Positions 53,611 through 62,446 of a stretch of DNA of 64,000 nucleotides are shown here, in pieces. The stretch is from the NCBI RefSeq assembly GCF_010692745.1, contig NZ_JAAHTB010000016.1:39304-103303 (forward strand), in the 5' to 3' direction. The notes beneath the pieces were generated by a model. That model was given only the letters and a program-made list of their open reading frames with translations, ran no database searches and had not been told where the DNA came from. The DNA is from Methylobacterium sp. BTF04. Lineage in GTDB: Bacteria; Pseudomonadota; Alphaproteobacteria; Rhizobiales; Beijerinckiaceae. Position numbers and translations under genes: made by a program. Numbering within the stretch: the first letter of the stretch is position 1; each line of letters starts with the position of its first letter.

Positions 53611-54456
53611 TCAGGCCTCCGCGGCGAAAAGCTGCTTTTGCGAGCCGAGACCTTCGATACCGAGCTCGACCACGTCGCCGGGCTTGAGGTAGCGGGGCGG
53701 CCGCATGCCGAGGCCGACACCGGGCGGTGTGCCGGTGGAGATGATGTCGCCAGGGTGCAGCGACATGAACTGGCTCAGGTGGGAGATCAGGGCGGCGACG
53801 CCGAAGACCATGGTGTCGGTCGAGCCGCGCTGCATGGTCTCGCCGTTGACGCTCAGCCACATCGCGAGCGTCTGGGGATCACCGACCTCGTCCGTGGTGA
53901 CGAGCCAGGGGCCGATCGGTCCGAAGGTGTCGCAGGACTTGCCCTTGGTCCACTGACCTGAGCGCTCGATCTGGAACGCACGCTCGGAGACGTCGTGGAT
54001 CACGCAGTAACCGGCCACGTAATCGAGCGCTTCGGCTTCCGACACGTACTTGGCGCGACGCCCGATGACGACGCCGAGTTCCACCTCCCAATCGGTCTTC
54101 TCGGACCCTCGCGGTATGAGGACCGTGTCGTTCGGACCGACGATGGCGGAGGTCGCCTTCATGAAGATGACCGGCTCGGGCGGCACGGGTAGGCCGGATT
54201 CAGCGGCGTGATCCGAGAAGTTGAGGCCGATGCAGATGAACTTGCCGGTGCCGGCGACGCAGGGGCCGAGGCGCGGCGTCCCGGGAACGCGGGCAAGCGT
54301 GGCGACGTCGAGGGCCGCGAGTTTGGCGAGCGCTGCGGGATCGAGGGCGTCCCCGGCGAGGTCGGCGACATGGCCGGACAGGTCGCGGAGCTGGCCGGCG
54401 TCGTCGAGGAGGCCGGGCCTCTCGTGTCCGTGCTCACCGTAGCGAAGGAGTTTCAT
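53611..54456 (-). CDS. FAH-family hydrolase (2,4-diketo-3-deoxy-L-fuconate hydrolase-like)
   Basis: This 281-residue fumarylacetoacetase-fold enzyme has KFICIGLNFSDHAAESG, EPVIFMKATSAIVGPNDTV, EKTDWEVELGVVIGRRAKYV and KGKSCDTFGPIGPWLVT, with acidic metal ligands in the E-x-E region. In the non-phosphorylating fucose/rhamnose route such enzymes cleave 2,4-diketo-3-deoxy acids to pyruvate and lactate. Automatic naming as ureidoglycolate lyase is common for this family but does not fit the operon, which lies between the dehydratase and dehydrogenase genes. Confidence 0.85.
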   Translation of the reverse strand: MKLLRYGEHGHERPGLLDDAGQLRDLSGHVADLAGDALDPAALAKLAALDVATLARVPGTPRLGPCVAGTGKFICIGLNFSDHAAESGLPVPPEPVIFMKATSAIVGPNDTVLIPRGSEKTDWEVELGVVIGRRAKYVSEAEALDYVAGYCVIHDVSERAFQIERSGQWTKGKSCDTFGPIGPWLVTTDEVGDPQTLAMWLSVNGETMQRGSTDTMVFGVAALISHLSQFMSLHPGDIISTGTPPGVGLGMRPPRYLKPGDVVELGIEGLGSQKQLFAAEA

Positions 54457-54483
54457 CGTGGCGGCTTTCCGTAGGAGTGCGGG

Positions 54484-55215
54484 TCAGATCGTCCAGCCGC
54501 CGTCGATGGCGACGGCTTGGCCCGTGGTGTAGGTCGCACCGGCGAGGTAGACGACGAGATCGGCGATCTCCTCCGGAGTCCCGAGGCGGCCGATTGGCTG
54601 GCGGGCGATGAAGGCCGTGCGGGCCTGGGCGTAGTCGCCCTGCGCGCGCATCCGTTCTTGCAGCGAGGGGCTCTCCACCGTGCCGGGGCAGATCGCGTTG
54701 CAGCGGATGTTCTGGGCGACGTAGTCGGCCGCGACCGCTTTGGTCAGGCCGATCACCGCCGCCTTGGTCAGCCCGTAGGCGAAACGGTTCGGAACACCCT
54801 TCATCGAGGAGGCGACCGAGGCCATGTTGACGATGGCGCCGTCGCGGCGCTCCAGCATACCGGGTAGGACCGCCCGGATCGTGCGGACCATCGCCCTGAC
54901 GTTGAGATCGAGGGCGAGGTCGAGATCGGCCTCGCGCATCTCCAGGATGCTGCCGGCGTGAACCACGCCGGCGCAGTTGAACAGAACGTCGACGGCGCCG
55001 ATCCGATCGACCAGCGCGGTCACGCCGGCATCGCTCCGAACGTCGAGGGTCGCCGTAGTGACCCCGGCCGTCTCGGACAGTTCGGCAAGCGCGGCCGCGT
55101 TGATGTCGGTGGCGTAGACCTGTGCCCCGGCTCGGGCGAAGGCCAGGACGCTTGCTCGGCCGATGCCCTGGGCCGCCGCCGTGATCAGAACCGTCTTTCC
55201 TGCAAGGTGTGTCAT
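54484..55215 (-). CDS. Short-chain dehydrogenase (2-keto-3-deoxy-L-fuconate dehydrogenase-like)
   Basis: This 243-residue classical SDR has the nucleotide-binding motif KTVLITAAAQGIGRASVLAFARAGA (G-x3-GIG), NCAGVV, catalytic Ser in NMASVASSMKG and Tyr-Lys in FAYGLTKAAVIGL. AAAQGIG, in place of TGAAxGIG, is shared with the 2-keto-3-deoxy-fuconate/hydroxybutyrate dehydrogenase group. It should oxidise 2-keto-3-deoxy-L-fuconate to the 2,4-diketo acid using NAD+. It overlaps no neighbour (27 bases before FAH, 43 after the mutarotase). Confidence 0.88.
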   Translation of the reverse strand: MTHLAGKTVLITAAAQGIGRASVLAFARAGAQVYATDINAAALAELSETAGVTTATLDVRSDAGVTALVDRIGAVDVLFNCAGVVHAGSILEMREADLDLALDLNVRAMVRTIRAVLPGMLERRDGAIVNMASVASSMKGVPNRFAYGLTKAAVIGLTKAVAADYVAQNIRCNAICPGTVESPSLQERMRAQGDYAQARTAFIARQPIGRLGTPEEIADLVVYLAGATYTTGQAVAIDGGWTI

Positions 55216-55258
55216 CTCTAAACCTGATCGTTGCTGGTTTCGTCGATGGGAGGACGTC

Positions 55259-55588
55259 TCAATCGAGGTGGAAGACTTCTTCCAGCGGAACCCACCATTC
55301 GCCGTCCACGCGGCTGTCCATCGGGCGCTGGCACGGACCGGTCAGCCTCCACCAGGCAGCATTGGTCTCGTCCGTGGCGATCCGCGCCATGTCGGCCTCG
55401 AAATCGGTGCCGTGGTATTCCCAGGTGCCGAAAAGCAGATTCTCCGGCTCTCTCAGGAAGATCGTGTAGTTCCGGATGTTGCAGCGCCCGAGCAGGTCGA
55501 GGATTTCCGGCCAGACGGCGGCATGAAGCTGCCGATAGGTCTCCACCGCACCGGGGCTCACCCCGATCATCATCGCCATCCGTCGCAT
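55259..55588 (-). CDS. L-rhamnose/L-fucose mutarotase family protein
   Basis: This 109-residue ferredoxin-like-fold protein is of the RhaM/DUF718 type: VETYRQLHAAVWPEILDLLG, CNIRNYTIFLREPENLLFGTWEYHG and ETNAAWWRLTGPCQRPM, ending DGEWWVPLEEVFHLD. The His and Trp residues are the family's active site. It interconverts anomers of the 6-deoxysugar so that the dehydrogenase receives the right form. It sits 12 bases after the lactonase gene. Fucose is inferred from the operon. Confidence 0.9.
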   Translation of the reverse strand: MRRMAMMIGVSPGAVETYRQLHAAVWPEILDLLGRCNIRNYTIFLREPENLLFGTWEYHGTDFEADMARIATDETNAAWWRLTGPCQRPMDSRVDGEWWVPLEEVFHLD

Positions 55589-55600
55589 CGCGCCCCTCCC

Positions 55601-56434
55601 TCATCGGTCCGCCCCCAGGTCAGGCAGGCGGTAAATGGCGGCGGCGTTCTCGCCGAAGACGGCATCGTGGTGCGCGGGCGGGACGATCGTCCGGCACAGG
55701 TCGAGCCAATCGGGATATGTGCCGGCGAGGTTCAGCACCGGCCAGTCGCTTCCCCAGATCAGCCGGTCCGGGCCGAACAGCGAGACGAGCGCGTCCGCGT
55801 AGCGACGCACCGCCACGCCGCTTCCGTCGGCCTCGGTGAGCAAGCCCGAGAGCTTGCAGGCGACGTTGGGCCGCGCCGCGAGATCGCCCATCGCCCGGTG
55901 CCAGTCATCGAACCGGCGCTCCTCGCGGATCGCCGGCTTCGCACCGTGATCGATGACGATGCGCAGGTCCGGATGACGCTCGGCGACGGCGAGGAGATGC
56001 GGGAGATGCCGGGGGAGCACGAGGGCATCGAAGGTCAGATCGTGCGCGATCATCGCCGCGAGGGCCGGCGCGAGGGCCCGATCGTCGACCCAGGCGACGT
56101 CCGCGATGTCCTGCAGCATCGGCCGCAGGCCCTTGAGGTTCGGATCGCGCGCCAACCGTGCGATCGCCGTCGGCGCCTCGGGCGCCTTGAGGTCGGTCCA
56201 GCCGACCACGCCCTTGATGAAGGGGTGCTGCGCCGCCAGCGCGAGCATGAAGGCGGTGTCCGCCTCGCGGTCCAGGCTCTGTACCAGAACGGTGGCGTCG
56301 ATGCCGGCATCGGCCAGGAGGGGAGCGAGGTCGTCGGGACCGAAGTCCCGATGCAGCACGGCAAGGTCTGCCGGCGGCCATGACCCGGACCGATCCGCGA
56401 TCCGCCAAAAGTGCTGGTGAGCGTCGATACGCAT
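55601..56434 (-). CDS. L-fuconolactonase-like amidohydrolase
   Basis: This 277-residue TIM-barrel amidohydrolase starts MRIDAHQHFWRIADRSGSWP with the HxH metal motif, then has GVVGWTDLKAPEA, LRIVIDHGAKPAI, NVACKLSGLLTEA and RLIWGSDWPVLNLAG with the catalytic Asp. This is the lactone hydrolase group (COG3618) that opens L-fucono-1,5-lactone to L-fuconate. It lies 12 bases downstream of the aldo/keto reductase gene, in pathway order. Confidence 0.9.
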   Translation of the reverse strand: MRIDAHQHFWRIADRSGSWPPADLAVLHRDFGPDDLAPLLADAGIDATVLVQSLDREADTAFMLALAAQHPFIKGVVGWTDLKAPEAPTAIARLARDPNLKGLRPMLQDIADVAWVDDRALAPALAAMIAHDLTFDALVLPRHLPHLLAVAERHPDLRIVIDHGAKPAIREERRFDDWHRAMGDLAARPNVACKLSGLLTEADGSGVAVRRYADALVSLFGPDRLIWGSDWPVLNLAGTYPDWLDLCRTIVPPAHHDAVFGENAAAIYRLPDLGADR

Positions 56435-56446
56435 CGTTCGCCCTCC

Positions 56447-57451
56447 TCAGGCCGGGACCGGAGCGTCTTCGGAGATCAGGCCGGAGGCCTTCAGCCGATT
56501 CCAGAAGCCGGAGGGGATCGGTTCCTCGAACCAAGCGACGTTGGCCCGGACCTGCTCGGCGGTGCGCGCCCCGGAGACGACCGCGAGCGTGGCCGGATGC
56601 GCCAGCGGGAACTGGAGCGCCGCCGCCTGCAGCGGCACGTTCTCGGCGGCGCAGACAGCCCGCAGACGATCGACCCGGGCGACGATCTCGGGGGAGGCGT
56701 CGCCGTAGTTGAACTGATTTCCGCCGGCGAGGATGCCGGAATTGAAGACGCCGGCCACCACGATGCCGACGCCGCGCCGGGCGCACGTATCCATGAGGCC
56801 GAGGCTGCCCTGTTCGAGCAGGGTGTAGCGCCCCGCCAGCATGCAGATGTCGAGATCGGCGACGTCGAGCGCCTCGGCGACGACCTCCCACTCGTTGACG
56901 CCGAGGCCGATCGCCTTGACCGCCCCTTCCGTACGCAACCGGACCAGGGCATCGAAGCCGCCGCCCGCATTGAGCTGATCCCAGTAATGGGCTTGGCGGT
57001 CGCCGTGCGTGACGCGGCCGATATCGTGCACGTAGAGAAGATCGGGACGCAGGATGCCGAGGCGCTGCTGGCTCGCCTCGAAGCTGCGCATGACGCCGTC
57101 GTAGGTGTAGTCGTAGACGGGACGGAACGGCAGCGGTGCGATGTAACCGTCCTCTTCGGGGCCCACGGTCGGGTCCGGCGTCATGACTCGGCCGACCTTG
57201 GTGCTGACGCTGTATTCATCGCGCGGCAATTCGGTCAGCATGGTGCCGAGACGGCGTTCCGAGCGGGTGAAACCGTAGAAGGGGGCGGTATCGAAGTATC
57301 GGATCCCGGCATCCCGCGCGGCTTGGAAAGCGCCCAGCGCTTCCGCGTAAGTCGTGACCCGGTAGAGGTTCCCCATCTGTGCACAGCCGAGTCCCAGCGC
57401 GCTGACGGCGACCTGGCTACGGGCATGGGTGCGGAGGGTGGCGGCCTGCAT
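56447..57451 (-). CDS. Aldo/keto reductase family L-fucose (D-threo-aldose) 1-dehydrogenase
   Basis: This 334-residue NAD(P)-linked enzyme has the catalytic tetrad Asp and Tyr in IRYFDTAPFYGFTRSERRLG, Lys in SVSTKVGR and His in LLYVHDIGR. GPEEDGYIAPLPFRPVYDYTYDG is typical of the fucose/galactose dehydrogenase subgroup (D-threo-aldose 1-dehydrogenase). It oxidises L-fucose to the lactone, the first step of the pathway. It lies 73 bases after the periplasmic receptor gene in the same operon. Confidence 0.88.
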   Translation of the reverse strand: MQAATLRTHARSQVAVSALGLGCAQMGNLYRVTTYAEALGAFQAARDAGIRYFDTAPFYGFTRSERRLGTMLTELPRDEYSVSTKVGRVMTPDPTVGPEEDGYIAPLPFRPVYDYTYDGVMRSFEASQQRLGILRPDLLYVHDIGRVTHGDRQAHYWDQLNAGGGFDALVRLRTEGAVKAIGLGVNEWEVVAEALDVADLDICMLAGRYTLLEQGSLGLMDTCARRGVGIVVAGVFNSGILAGGNQFNYGDASPEIVARVDRLRAVCAAENVPLQAAALQFPLAHPATLAVVSGARTAEQVRANVAWFEEPIPSGFWNRLKASGLISEDAPVPA

Positions 57452-57524
57452 GATGGATGTTCCGGCGAGCGGGCAGGCGCGGCATCGGCCGCGTCCGCGA
57501 TCTTCAAAGGTCAGTATTCGAAGG

Positions 57525-58466
57525 TCAGTAGAGGACGTTCTTTGCCTCGGGACGGGCGATATTGTCCTTCGTCACCAGAACCGTCCCCGTATCGATCGTC
57601 TTCTCGAACGGTTGCTTCCTCAGGATCTTGGAGATTGTCGCGACGCCTTGCTCGCCCATCTGGAACGAGCCCTGCACCACGATCCCCGCCAGGGTGGAAT
57701 CCTTGACGAATTCCTGCAGGTCCTGATTGCCGTCGAAGCCGACGGCGACCACCTTGTCGGCCCTGCCGGATTGCTTGAGCGCGCGGCCCATGCCCACGGC
57801 GGTCGGCTCGTTCGCGCCGAAGATGCCCTTCAGATCGGCGTTCGAAGCCAGGACGTCGGTGGTCTGGTTGAGAGCGGTGGCCATCTGGGATTGCGAGTAG
57901 AACGGCCCGACGATCCGCAGCTTCGAATTGGCCTTGACGTAGTCGATGAATCCACCGACCCGGCCGATCTCCGATCCGGCGCCCGCGACGTAGGACATCA
58001 CGGCGATCTTGCCTTCGGTCCCTGTCTTCGCGATCAGGGCCTTCGCCGCGAGCTCGCCGGCTTTCCGGTTGTCCGTGGCGAGGTATGACAGTTGATAGCG
58101 CTCCGCGCCCGGAGTCAGCGCGGAGTCGATGATCACCACCGGGATGCGCGCCTCCCAGGCTTTCTTGACGGCCGGCACCAGCGCATCCGGATCGCAGGGG
58201 GCCAGCACGATCCCCGAGACGCCGCGGTTCACGGCGTTCTCGACCATGTTCACCTGATCGGCGACGGCCGATTCGGAAGCGGGGCCCTGGAAGGTCAGGG
58301 TGTTGCCGCCGCCGTCGGTCTTCATGGCGGCTTCGGCACCCTTCTGAACGTTCTGCCAGAAGGTGGAATTGACGGTCTTGACGATGATGGCGATCTCGCC
58401 GGCCTTGGCCGGACCGATCGTCAGCATTGCTGCGGATGCCAACAGTGCGACAACGAATTCTTTCAT
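57525..58466 (-). CDS. Sugar ABC importer, periplasmic substrate-binding protein
   Basis: This 313-residue type I periplasmic receptor (RbsB-like) has a signal peptide at about residues 1-22 (IGPAKA-GE). EIAIIVKTVNSTFWQNVQKGAEAAM, NRGVSGIVLAPCDPDALVPAVKKA, IPVVIIDSAL and GIFGANEPTAVGMGRAL define the family. It is the receptor for the importer encoded just upstream. A 6-deoxyhexose such as L-fucose is the likely ligand because of the operon enzymes. Confidence 0.92.
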   Translation of the reverse strand: MKEFVVALLASAAMLTIGPAKAGEIAIIVKTVNSTFWQNVQKGAEAAMKTDGGGNTLTFQGPASESAVADQVNMVENAVNRGVSGIVLAPCDPDALVPAVKKAWEARIPVVIIDSALTPGAERYQLSYLATDNRKAGELAAKALIAKTGTEGKIAVMSYVAGAGSEIGRVGGFIDYVKANSKLRIVGPFYSQSQMATALNQTTDVLASNADLKGIFGANEPTAVGMGRALKQSGRADKVVAVGFDGNQDLQEFVKDSTLAGIVVQGSFQMGEQGVATISKILRKQPFEKTIDTGTVLVTKDNIARPEAKNVLY

Positions 58467-58565
58467 GACGTGACTATCCCCCTGAACGAGACGCCGGTGT
58501 TCCGGTCGCCGGTTTGAAAATGATCGGCACCCAGCGGTGACGGCTTGCGTGCCGCCGTGGGCGTG

Positions 58566-59597
58566 TCAGCGACGGTTGCGCAGTTGGTCGATCCAGACGG
58601 TCAGCAGGATGACGAGGCCGATGATGATCTGCTGCGTGAAGGCGGAGACGCCATTCATGTTGAGGCCGTTGCGCAGGATGCCGATCACGAAGGCCCCGAT
58701 CGCCGTGCCCGAGATCGTCCCGACGCCGCCGACGAGCGAAGTGCCGCCGATCACAGCGCTCGCGATGGCGTCGAGCTCGTACATCACGCCTTCATTTGGC
58801 TGCGCGGTGACGAGGCGGGACATCAACACACAGCCCGTCAGGCCCGCGAGCGTCCCCGAGATCACGTAGGTGAGGGTCACGATGCGGGAGACGTCGACCC
58901 CGGACAGACGCGCCGCCTCCGTGTTGGAACCGACCGCGTAGACGTGCCGTCCGAACACGGTGCGCGTCAGAACGAAGGCGGCGGCGAGGGCAATCACCGT
59001 CATGAGGACGACCGGATAGGGGATGCCCGGGAAGGTCACGGTCGGAAAACCGTCATCCCCGATCGTCACCATGCGGAAGAGCGCGCCGTTGCCGAGCTCT
59101 CCGAACGCGTCCCCCAGACCCGAGACCGCCCGGGCCCCGGTGATCTGCAGGGCGAGCCCGCGGGCGACCAGCATCGTGCCGAGGGTGGCGATGAAGGGCG
59201 GCAGGCGCATCCGTGTGACGAGGATGCCGTTGACGAGGCCGCAGAGCGCCCCGGTCAGGATGCCGACGCCCATGCCGAGGGGCACCGCAAAGCCCAGCTC
59301 CTTCACGCACAGGGCCGCCACGACCCCGGACAGGGCCAGCACGGACCCGACCGAGAGGTCGATGCCGCCGGTGATGATGACGTAGGTGGCTCCGATGCCG
59401 AGGAGGCCGATCGAGGTGACCTGAAGGGCGATCGTCATCCCGTTGTTGACGCTGAAGAAGGCCGGGCTCGCCAACGCGAAGACGACGATCAGGACGAGGA
59501 GGCTGCCGAGCGCGGCGAATTTCTGGATGATGTCCTTCTGTCGGTCGCTCAGTCGGCGGCCCGTCGTGACGAAGGAGGGAATGAGCGTTGCGCGCAT
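58566..59597 (-). CDS. Sugar ABC importer, permease
   Basis: This 343-residue RbsC-like permease has about 8-10 membrane segments and GGIDLSVGSVLALSGVVAALC, the conserved motif of monosaccharide permeases, plus VFGRHVYAVGSNTEAARLSGVDV, the cytoplasmic loop that meets the ATPase. It is a homodimer in such importers. It starts 1 base after the ATPase stop and is followed 99 bases later by the receptor gene. Confidence 0.94.
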   Translation of the reverse strand: MRATLIPSFVTTGRRLSDRQKDIIQKFAALGSLLVLIVVFALASPAFFSVNNGMTIALQVTSIGLLGIGATYVIITGGIDLSVGSVLALSGVVAALCVKELGFAVPLGMGVGILTGALCGLVNGILVTRMRLPPFIATLGTMLVARGLALQITGARAVSGLGDAFGELGNGALFRMVTIGDDGFPTVTFPGIPYPVVLMTVIALAAAFVLTRTVFGRHVYAVGSNTEAARLSGVDVSRIVTLTYVISGTLAGLTGCVLMSRLVTAQPNEGVMYELDAIASAVIGGTSLVGGVGTISGTAIGAFVIGILRNGLNMNGVSAFTQQIIIGLVILLTVWIDQLRNRR

Positions 59598-59598
59598 G

Positions 59599-61185
59599 TC
59601 AGACCCGCTCTCCGCAACCCGAGGCGTAGTGCATGATGTCTTCCTGGCCGATCCGGGCGGTCTCCAGCACCCTCGTGATCCGACCCTGGTGGAAGACCGC
59701 CACGCGGTCGGTCATGCCGAGGATCTCGGGAAGTTCGGAGCTGATCAGAACGACCCCGACGCCCTTTGCCGCAAGTTCATCCATGATCCTGTAGATCGCG
59801 AACTTCGCACCGACATCGATACCGCGGGTCGGCTCGTCGAAGAAGATCAGTTTCGATTGTCGAAAAAGCCATTTTCCGATGACGATCTTCTGCTGATTTC
59901 CACCCGAGAGCAGTCGAACCGGCTGCCGCGGAGAGGGCGTCTTGATCGCCAGCAAATCGATGTAGTGGCGGACGACGTCGGCTTCCTTGGACCGATCGAT
60001 GATCCCGGCACCGTTGGCGACGCCGGCCACGTCCGCGAGGGTCAGGTTCGCATCGACCGGCATGCCGACCGCGAGGCCCTGCGCCTTGCGGTCTTCGGAC
60101 AGGTACGCGATTCCGGCCGCGATCGCGTCGCGCGGATCCCGGATCCGCAGATCGCATCCCTCGAAGGTGATCGTGCCGGCATCGAACGGATCTGCGCCGA
60201 AGATTGCCCGCGCCACCTCCGTGCGCCCCGCGCCCATCAGGCCGGCAAAGCCCAGGATCTCGCCGCGCCGCAGGTCGAAGCTGACATCCGAGAATGCGCC
60301 CCGCCGGGTCAGCCCGGTCACCGACAGGATCGTCTCGTCGGACGGCGTCGAAGTCCGCTCGGGGAACTTCTTGTCGAGGGGACGGCCGACCATCTTCGAG
60401 ACGATCGCGTCCACGGTGGTGGCGGCGAAATCCTCGGTCGAGACGTGGCGGCCATCGCGCAGCACCGTCACGCGGTCGACGATCGCCTTCAACTCGTCCA
60501 GGCGGTGGGAGATGTAGAGGATCCCGACGCCGGCGGCCTGCAGGTCGCGGATGACCCGAAAAAGGATCGTCGTTTCCTGCTCGGTCAGGGACGATGTCGG
60601 CTCATCCATGATGAGCACATCGGCATTCAGGGACAGGGCCTTGGCGATCTCGACCATCTGGCACTGCGCGACGGACAGGGTCCGGACGGAGCAGCCGGGA
60701 TCGATCGTGACGCCGAGGCGATCGAGCAGGCGTTGCGCGTCGGCCTTGAGCTTTCTCCGATCGATCAGCGGTCCACGTCGTGGCTCGCGAGCAAGGAAGA
60801 TGTTCTCCGCCACCGACAGGTGAGGGACCAGGTTCAATTCCTGGTGGATCATCGCGATGCCGGACGCCTCGGCTTCCAGGGGCGATGAGAAGCGGCGCTC
60901 GACGCCTTTGTAGATGATCCTGCCGGATGTCGGCTTGTGCACGCCGCTGATGATCTTCATCAGCGTGGACTTGCCCGCGCCGTTCTCGCCGCAGACCGCA
61001 TGTACCTCGCCGGGCCGCAGATCGAAGCTCACATCGGCGAGCGCGGTGACGCCGGGAAACGCCTTCGTGATACTTTCGAGGGCCAAGACGGTGTCGGCAC
61101 GAAGCGCTGGCGCTTGCCAGCACCCTTCCGACGTTTCACCGTCTCGGCCTTGGCGCAGCACCGCGCCTCCTCCGCCTTCGAACAC
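59599..61185 (-). CDS. Sugar ABC importer, tandem ATP-binding protein
   Basis: This 528-residue RbsA-like double ATPase has in its first domain Walker A GENGAGKSTLMKII, signature LSVAQCQMVEIAKAL and Walker B VLIMDEPTSSLT. The second has the degenerate P-loop AGLMGAGRTEVARAIFG and signature LLSGGNQQKIVIGKWL. The start is GTG 61185, supported by AGGGAGG 9 bases upstream, giving a 30-residue Gly/Ala-rich extension before LALESITKAFPG. It is the first gene of the operon; an operator palindrome lies 57 bases upstream. Confidence 0.93.
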   Translation of the reverse strand: MFEGGGGAVLRQGRDGETSEGCWQAPALRADTVLALESITKAFPGVTALADVSFDLRPGEVHAVCGENGAGKSTLMKIISGVHKPTSGRIIYKGVERRFSSPLEAEASGIAMIHQELNLVPHLSVAENIFLAREPRRGPLIDRRKLKADAQRLLDRLGVTIDPGCSVRTLSVAQCQMVEIAKALSLNADVLIMDEPTSSLTEQETTILFRVIRDLQAAGVGILYISHRLDELKAIVDRVTVLRDGRHVSTEDFAATTVDAIVSKMVGRPLDKKFPERTSTPSDETILSVTGLTRRGAFSDVSFDLRRGEILGFAGLMGAGRTEVARAIFGADPFDAGTITFEGCDLRIRDPRDAIAAGIAYLSEDRKAQGLAVGMPVDANLTLADVAGVANGAGIIDRSKEADVVRHYIDLLAIKTPSPRQPVRLLSGGNQQKIVIGKWLFRQSKLIFFDEPTRGIDVGAKFAIYRIMDELAAKGVGVVLISSELPEILGMTDRVAVFHQGRITRVLETARIGQEDIMHYASGCGERV

Positions 61186-61241
61186 GACAGCGGCCCTCCC
61201 TATGGGCTTTTGATTATGATCCGATGGATAGCAGACTTCAG

Positions 61242-61260
61242 AAATTGGTCAAGCCAATTT
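61242..61260. promoter_or_regulatory. GntR operator, operon-side copy
   Basis: AAATTGG (61242-61248) and CCAATTT (61254-61260) are perfect inverted arms around TCAAG. The form AATTGGT-n-CCAATT matches operators of FadR/LldR-type GntR regulators. It lies in the promoter region of the fucose operon, 57 bases before the ATPase start. Confidence 0.85.
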
Positions 61261-61358
61261 CTAAGGTCGATCGGAAAAACCCCACTTTTCAGAAAAAATC
61301 TCTGCAAAACCGGTCTTCCTGGCAAAGAACCGCAAGATTTTGTGTGAAAGCGAGTTTT

Positions 61359-61373
61359 ATTGGTCATGCCAAT
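61359..61373. promoter_or_regulatory. GntR operator, regulator-side copy over its start codon
   Basis: ATTGG (61359-61363) and CCAAT (61369-61373) flank TCATG, nearly the same sequence as the copy at 61242-61260 (ATTGGTCAAGCCAAT versus ATTGGTCATGCCAAT). It spans the regulator's own ATG at 61366, implying autoregulation. Confidence 0.8.
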
Positions 61374-62082
61374 TATAAGACCCGATGCGAATACCGACCG
61401 CCCGCCCGAACGCAGGCTCTATCAACTGGTGGCCGATCGGCTACGCGCCCTGATCCAAGAGGGAAACTTCAGAATCGGCGATCGTCTACCGTCGGAGCGG
61501 GAACTCGCGCTGCAGCTCGGCGTCTCGCGCCCCTCTCTGCGCGAGGCGCTGATCGCACTCGAAATCGAAGGCGCGGTCGAGGTCCGCATGGGGTCCGGCA
61601 TCTACGTGCTGTCGATCACGGAACAGCGTTCGCTCCCCATCGGCTCGATCGGGGAAAGTCCTGTCGAACTGATGCAGGCACGCGCCGTCGTGGAGGGCGC
61701 CGTCATTCTCATGGCGGCACCCCGGATGACCCCCGAAGTCTTCGCATCCTTGCGAAAGTCCCTCGACGACATGCGAATCTCGATTGCGGAGGGGACCAAG
61801 CCCCTCGATGACGACCGGCGATTTCATTTGACGATCGCGAAGCATGCCGGAAACGGCGTGCTGTCCCGTATGGTGCGCGACCTCTTCGACGAGCGACACA
61901 GCCCCCTCTCCGCCAAATTCCGGCATCGGTTCGAAACGGTGGCCGGATGGAAGCTCGCCCTCTCCGAACACGAGACCATCCTGTCGGCGCTCGAGGCGGG
62001 AGATCCGTTACTGGCGCAGGCGATGATGCATGTGCATATCGCGCAGTCGGGACTCCGATGGCTGGGGAGCGACGATCGCTGA
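61366..62082 (+). CDS. FadR-type GntR regulator of the fucose operon
   Basis: This 238-residue regulator has the winged helix at about residues 15-85 (IGDRLPSERELALQLGVSRP, then SLREALIALEIEGAVEV) and an FCD-type helical ligand domain with ARAVVEGAVILMAAPRM, RRFHLTIAKHAGN and LSEHETILSALEAGD (His metal ligands). A TTG at 61360 is an alternative start. It is divergent from the operon and separated by two near-identical palindromes, so it probably represses both directions until a sugar acid such as L-fuconate or 2-keto-3-deoxy-fuconate binds. Confidence 0.9.
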   Translation: MPIIRPDANTDRPPERRLYQLVADRLRALIQEGNFRIGDRLPSERELALQLGVSRPSLREALIALEIEGAVEVRMGSGIYVLSITEQRSLPIGSIGESPVELMQARAVVEGAVILMAAPRMTPEVFASLRKSLDDMRISIAEGTKPLDDDRRFHLTIAKHAGNGVLSRMVRDLFDERHSPLSAKFRHRFETVAGWKLALSEHETILSALEAGDPLLAQAMMHVHIAQSGLRWLGSDDR

Positions 62083-62316
62083 GGATTGCCGTCTGTTTCG
62101 CAAACTCGAGATCAGGCCATAGTTTAAGAGACTCTGGCTTGTCCGACACAGCAGTCGCGCAACGGATGTGAAGAAATCGCAAGATCGACGCCCGCACCTG
62201 GTGGCGGGCACGAGATCGATATCCCGTACCTTGCAGAGCCAAATCGCCTCAAGTTGCGGTTTCTCGAGGCGTCCGAGTGTGCGCAGGGCCGCGAAGCTAT
62301 GCACGAGGTTCTTTGA

Positions 62317-62394
62317 GGGACCAGAACGTCTACTTCGCGGAGCTTGGCGACAATCTCTTCAGCCGTATGATCCTTCCGTCCCATGACGACATTC
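62317..62394 (-). pseudogene. N-terminus of an IS3-type OrfA transposase
   Basis: Twenty-six codons from ATG 62394 read MGRKDHTAEEIVAKLREVDV then LVPQR, closely resembling the start of IS3-family OrfA proteins (helix-turn-helix region). The sequence then diverges. It is a truncated remnant. Confidence 0.7.
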
Positions 62395-62446
62395 CCGACG
62401 AGGCTGAAAGCCATACTTGAGGGAGGACCACTTTTGAGGAGGCGGG

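Noticed and set aside
53611..54456. FAH-family protein as the missing ureidoglycolate lyase of the ureide pathway
   Set aside because: The family is often so named, but the gene lies inside the fucose operon between the dehydrogenase and dehydratase, where a diketo-acid hydrolase is expected.
62008..62304. 98-residue minus-strand frame at the end of the GntR gene
   Set aside because: It overlaps the regulator's coding end and the insertion-sequence debris, with no family resemblance.
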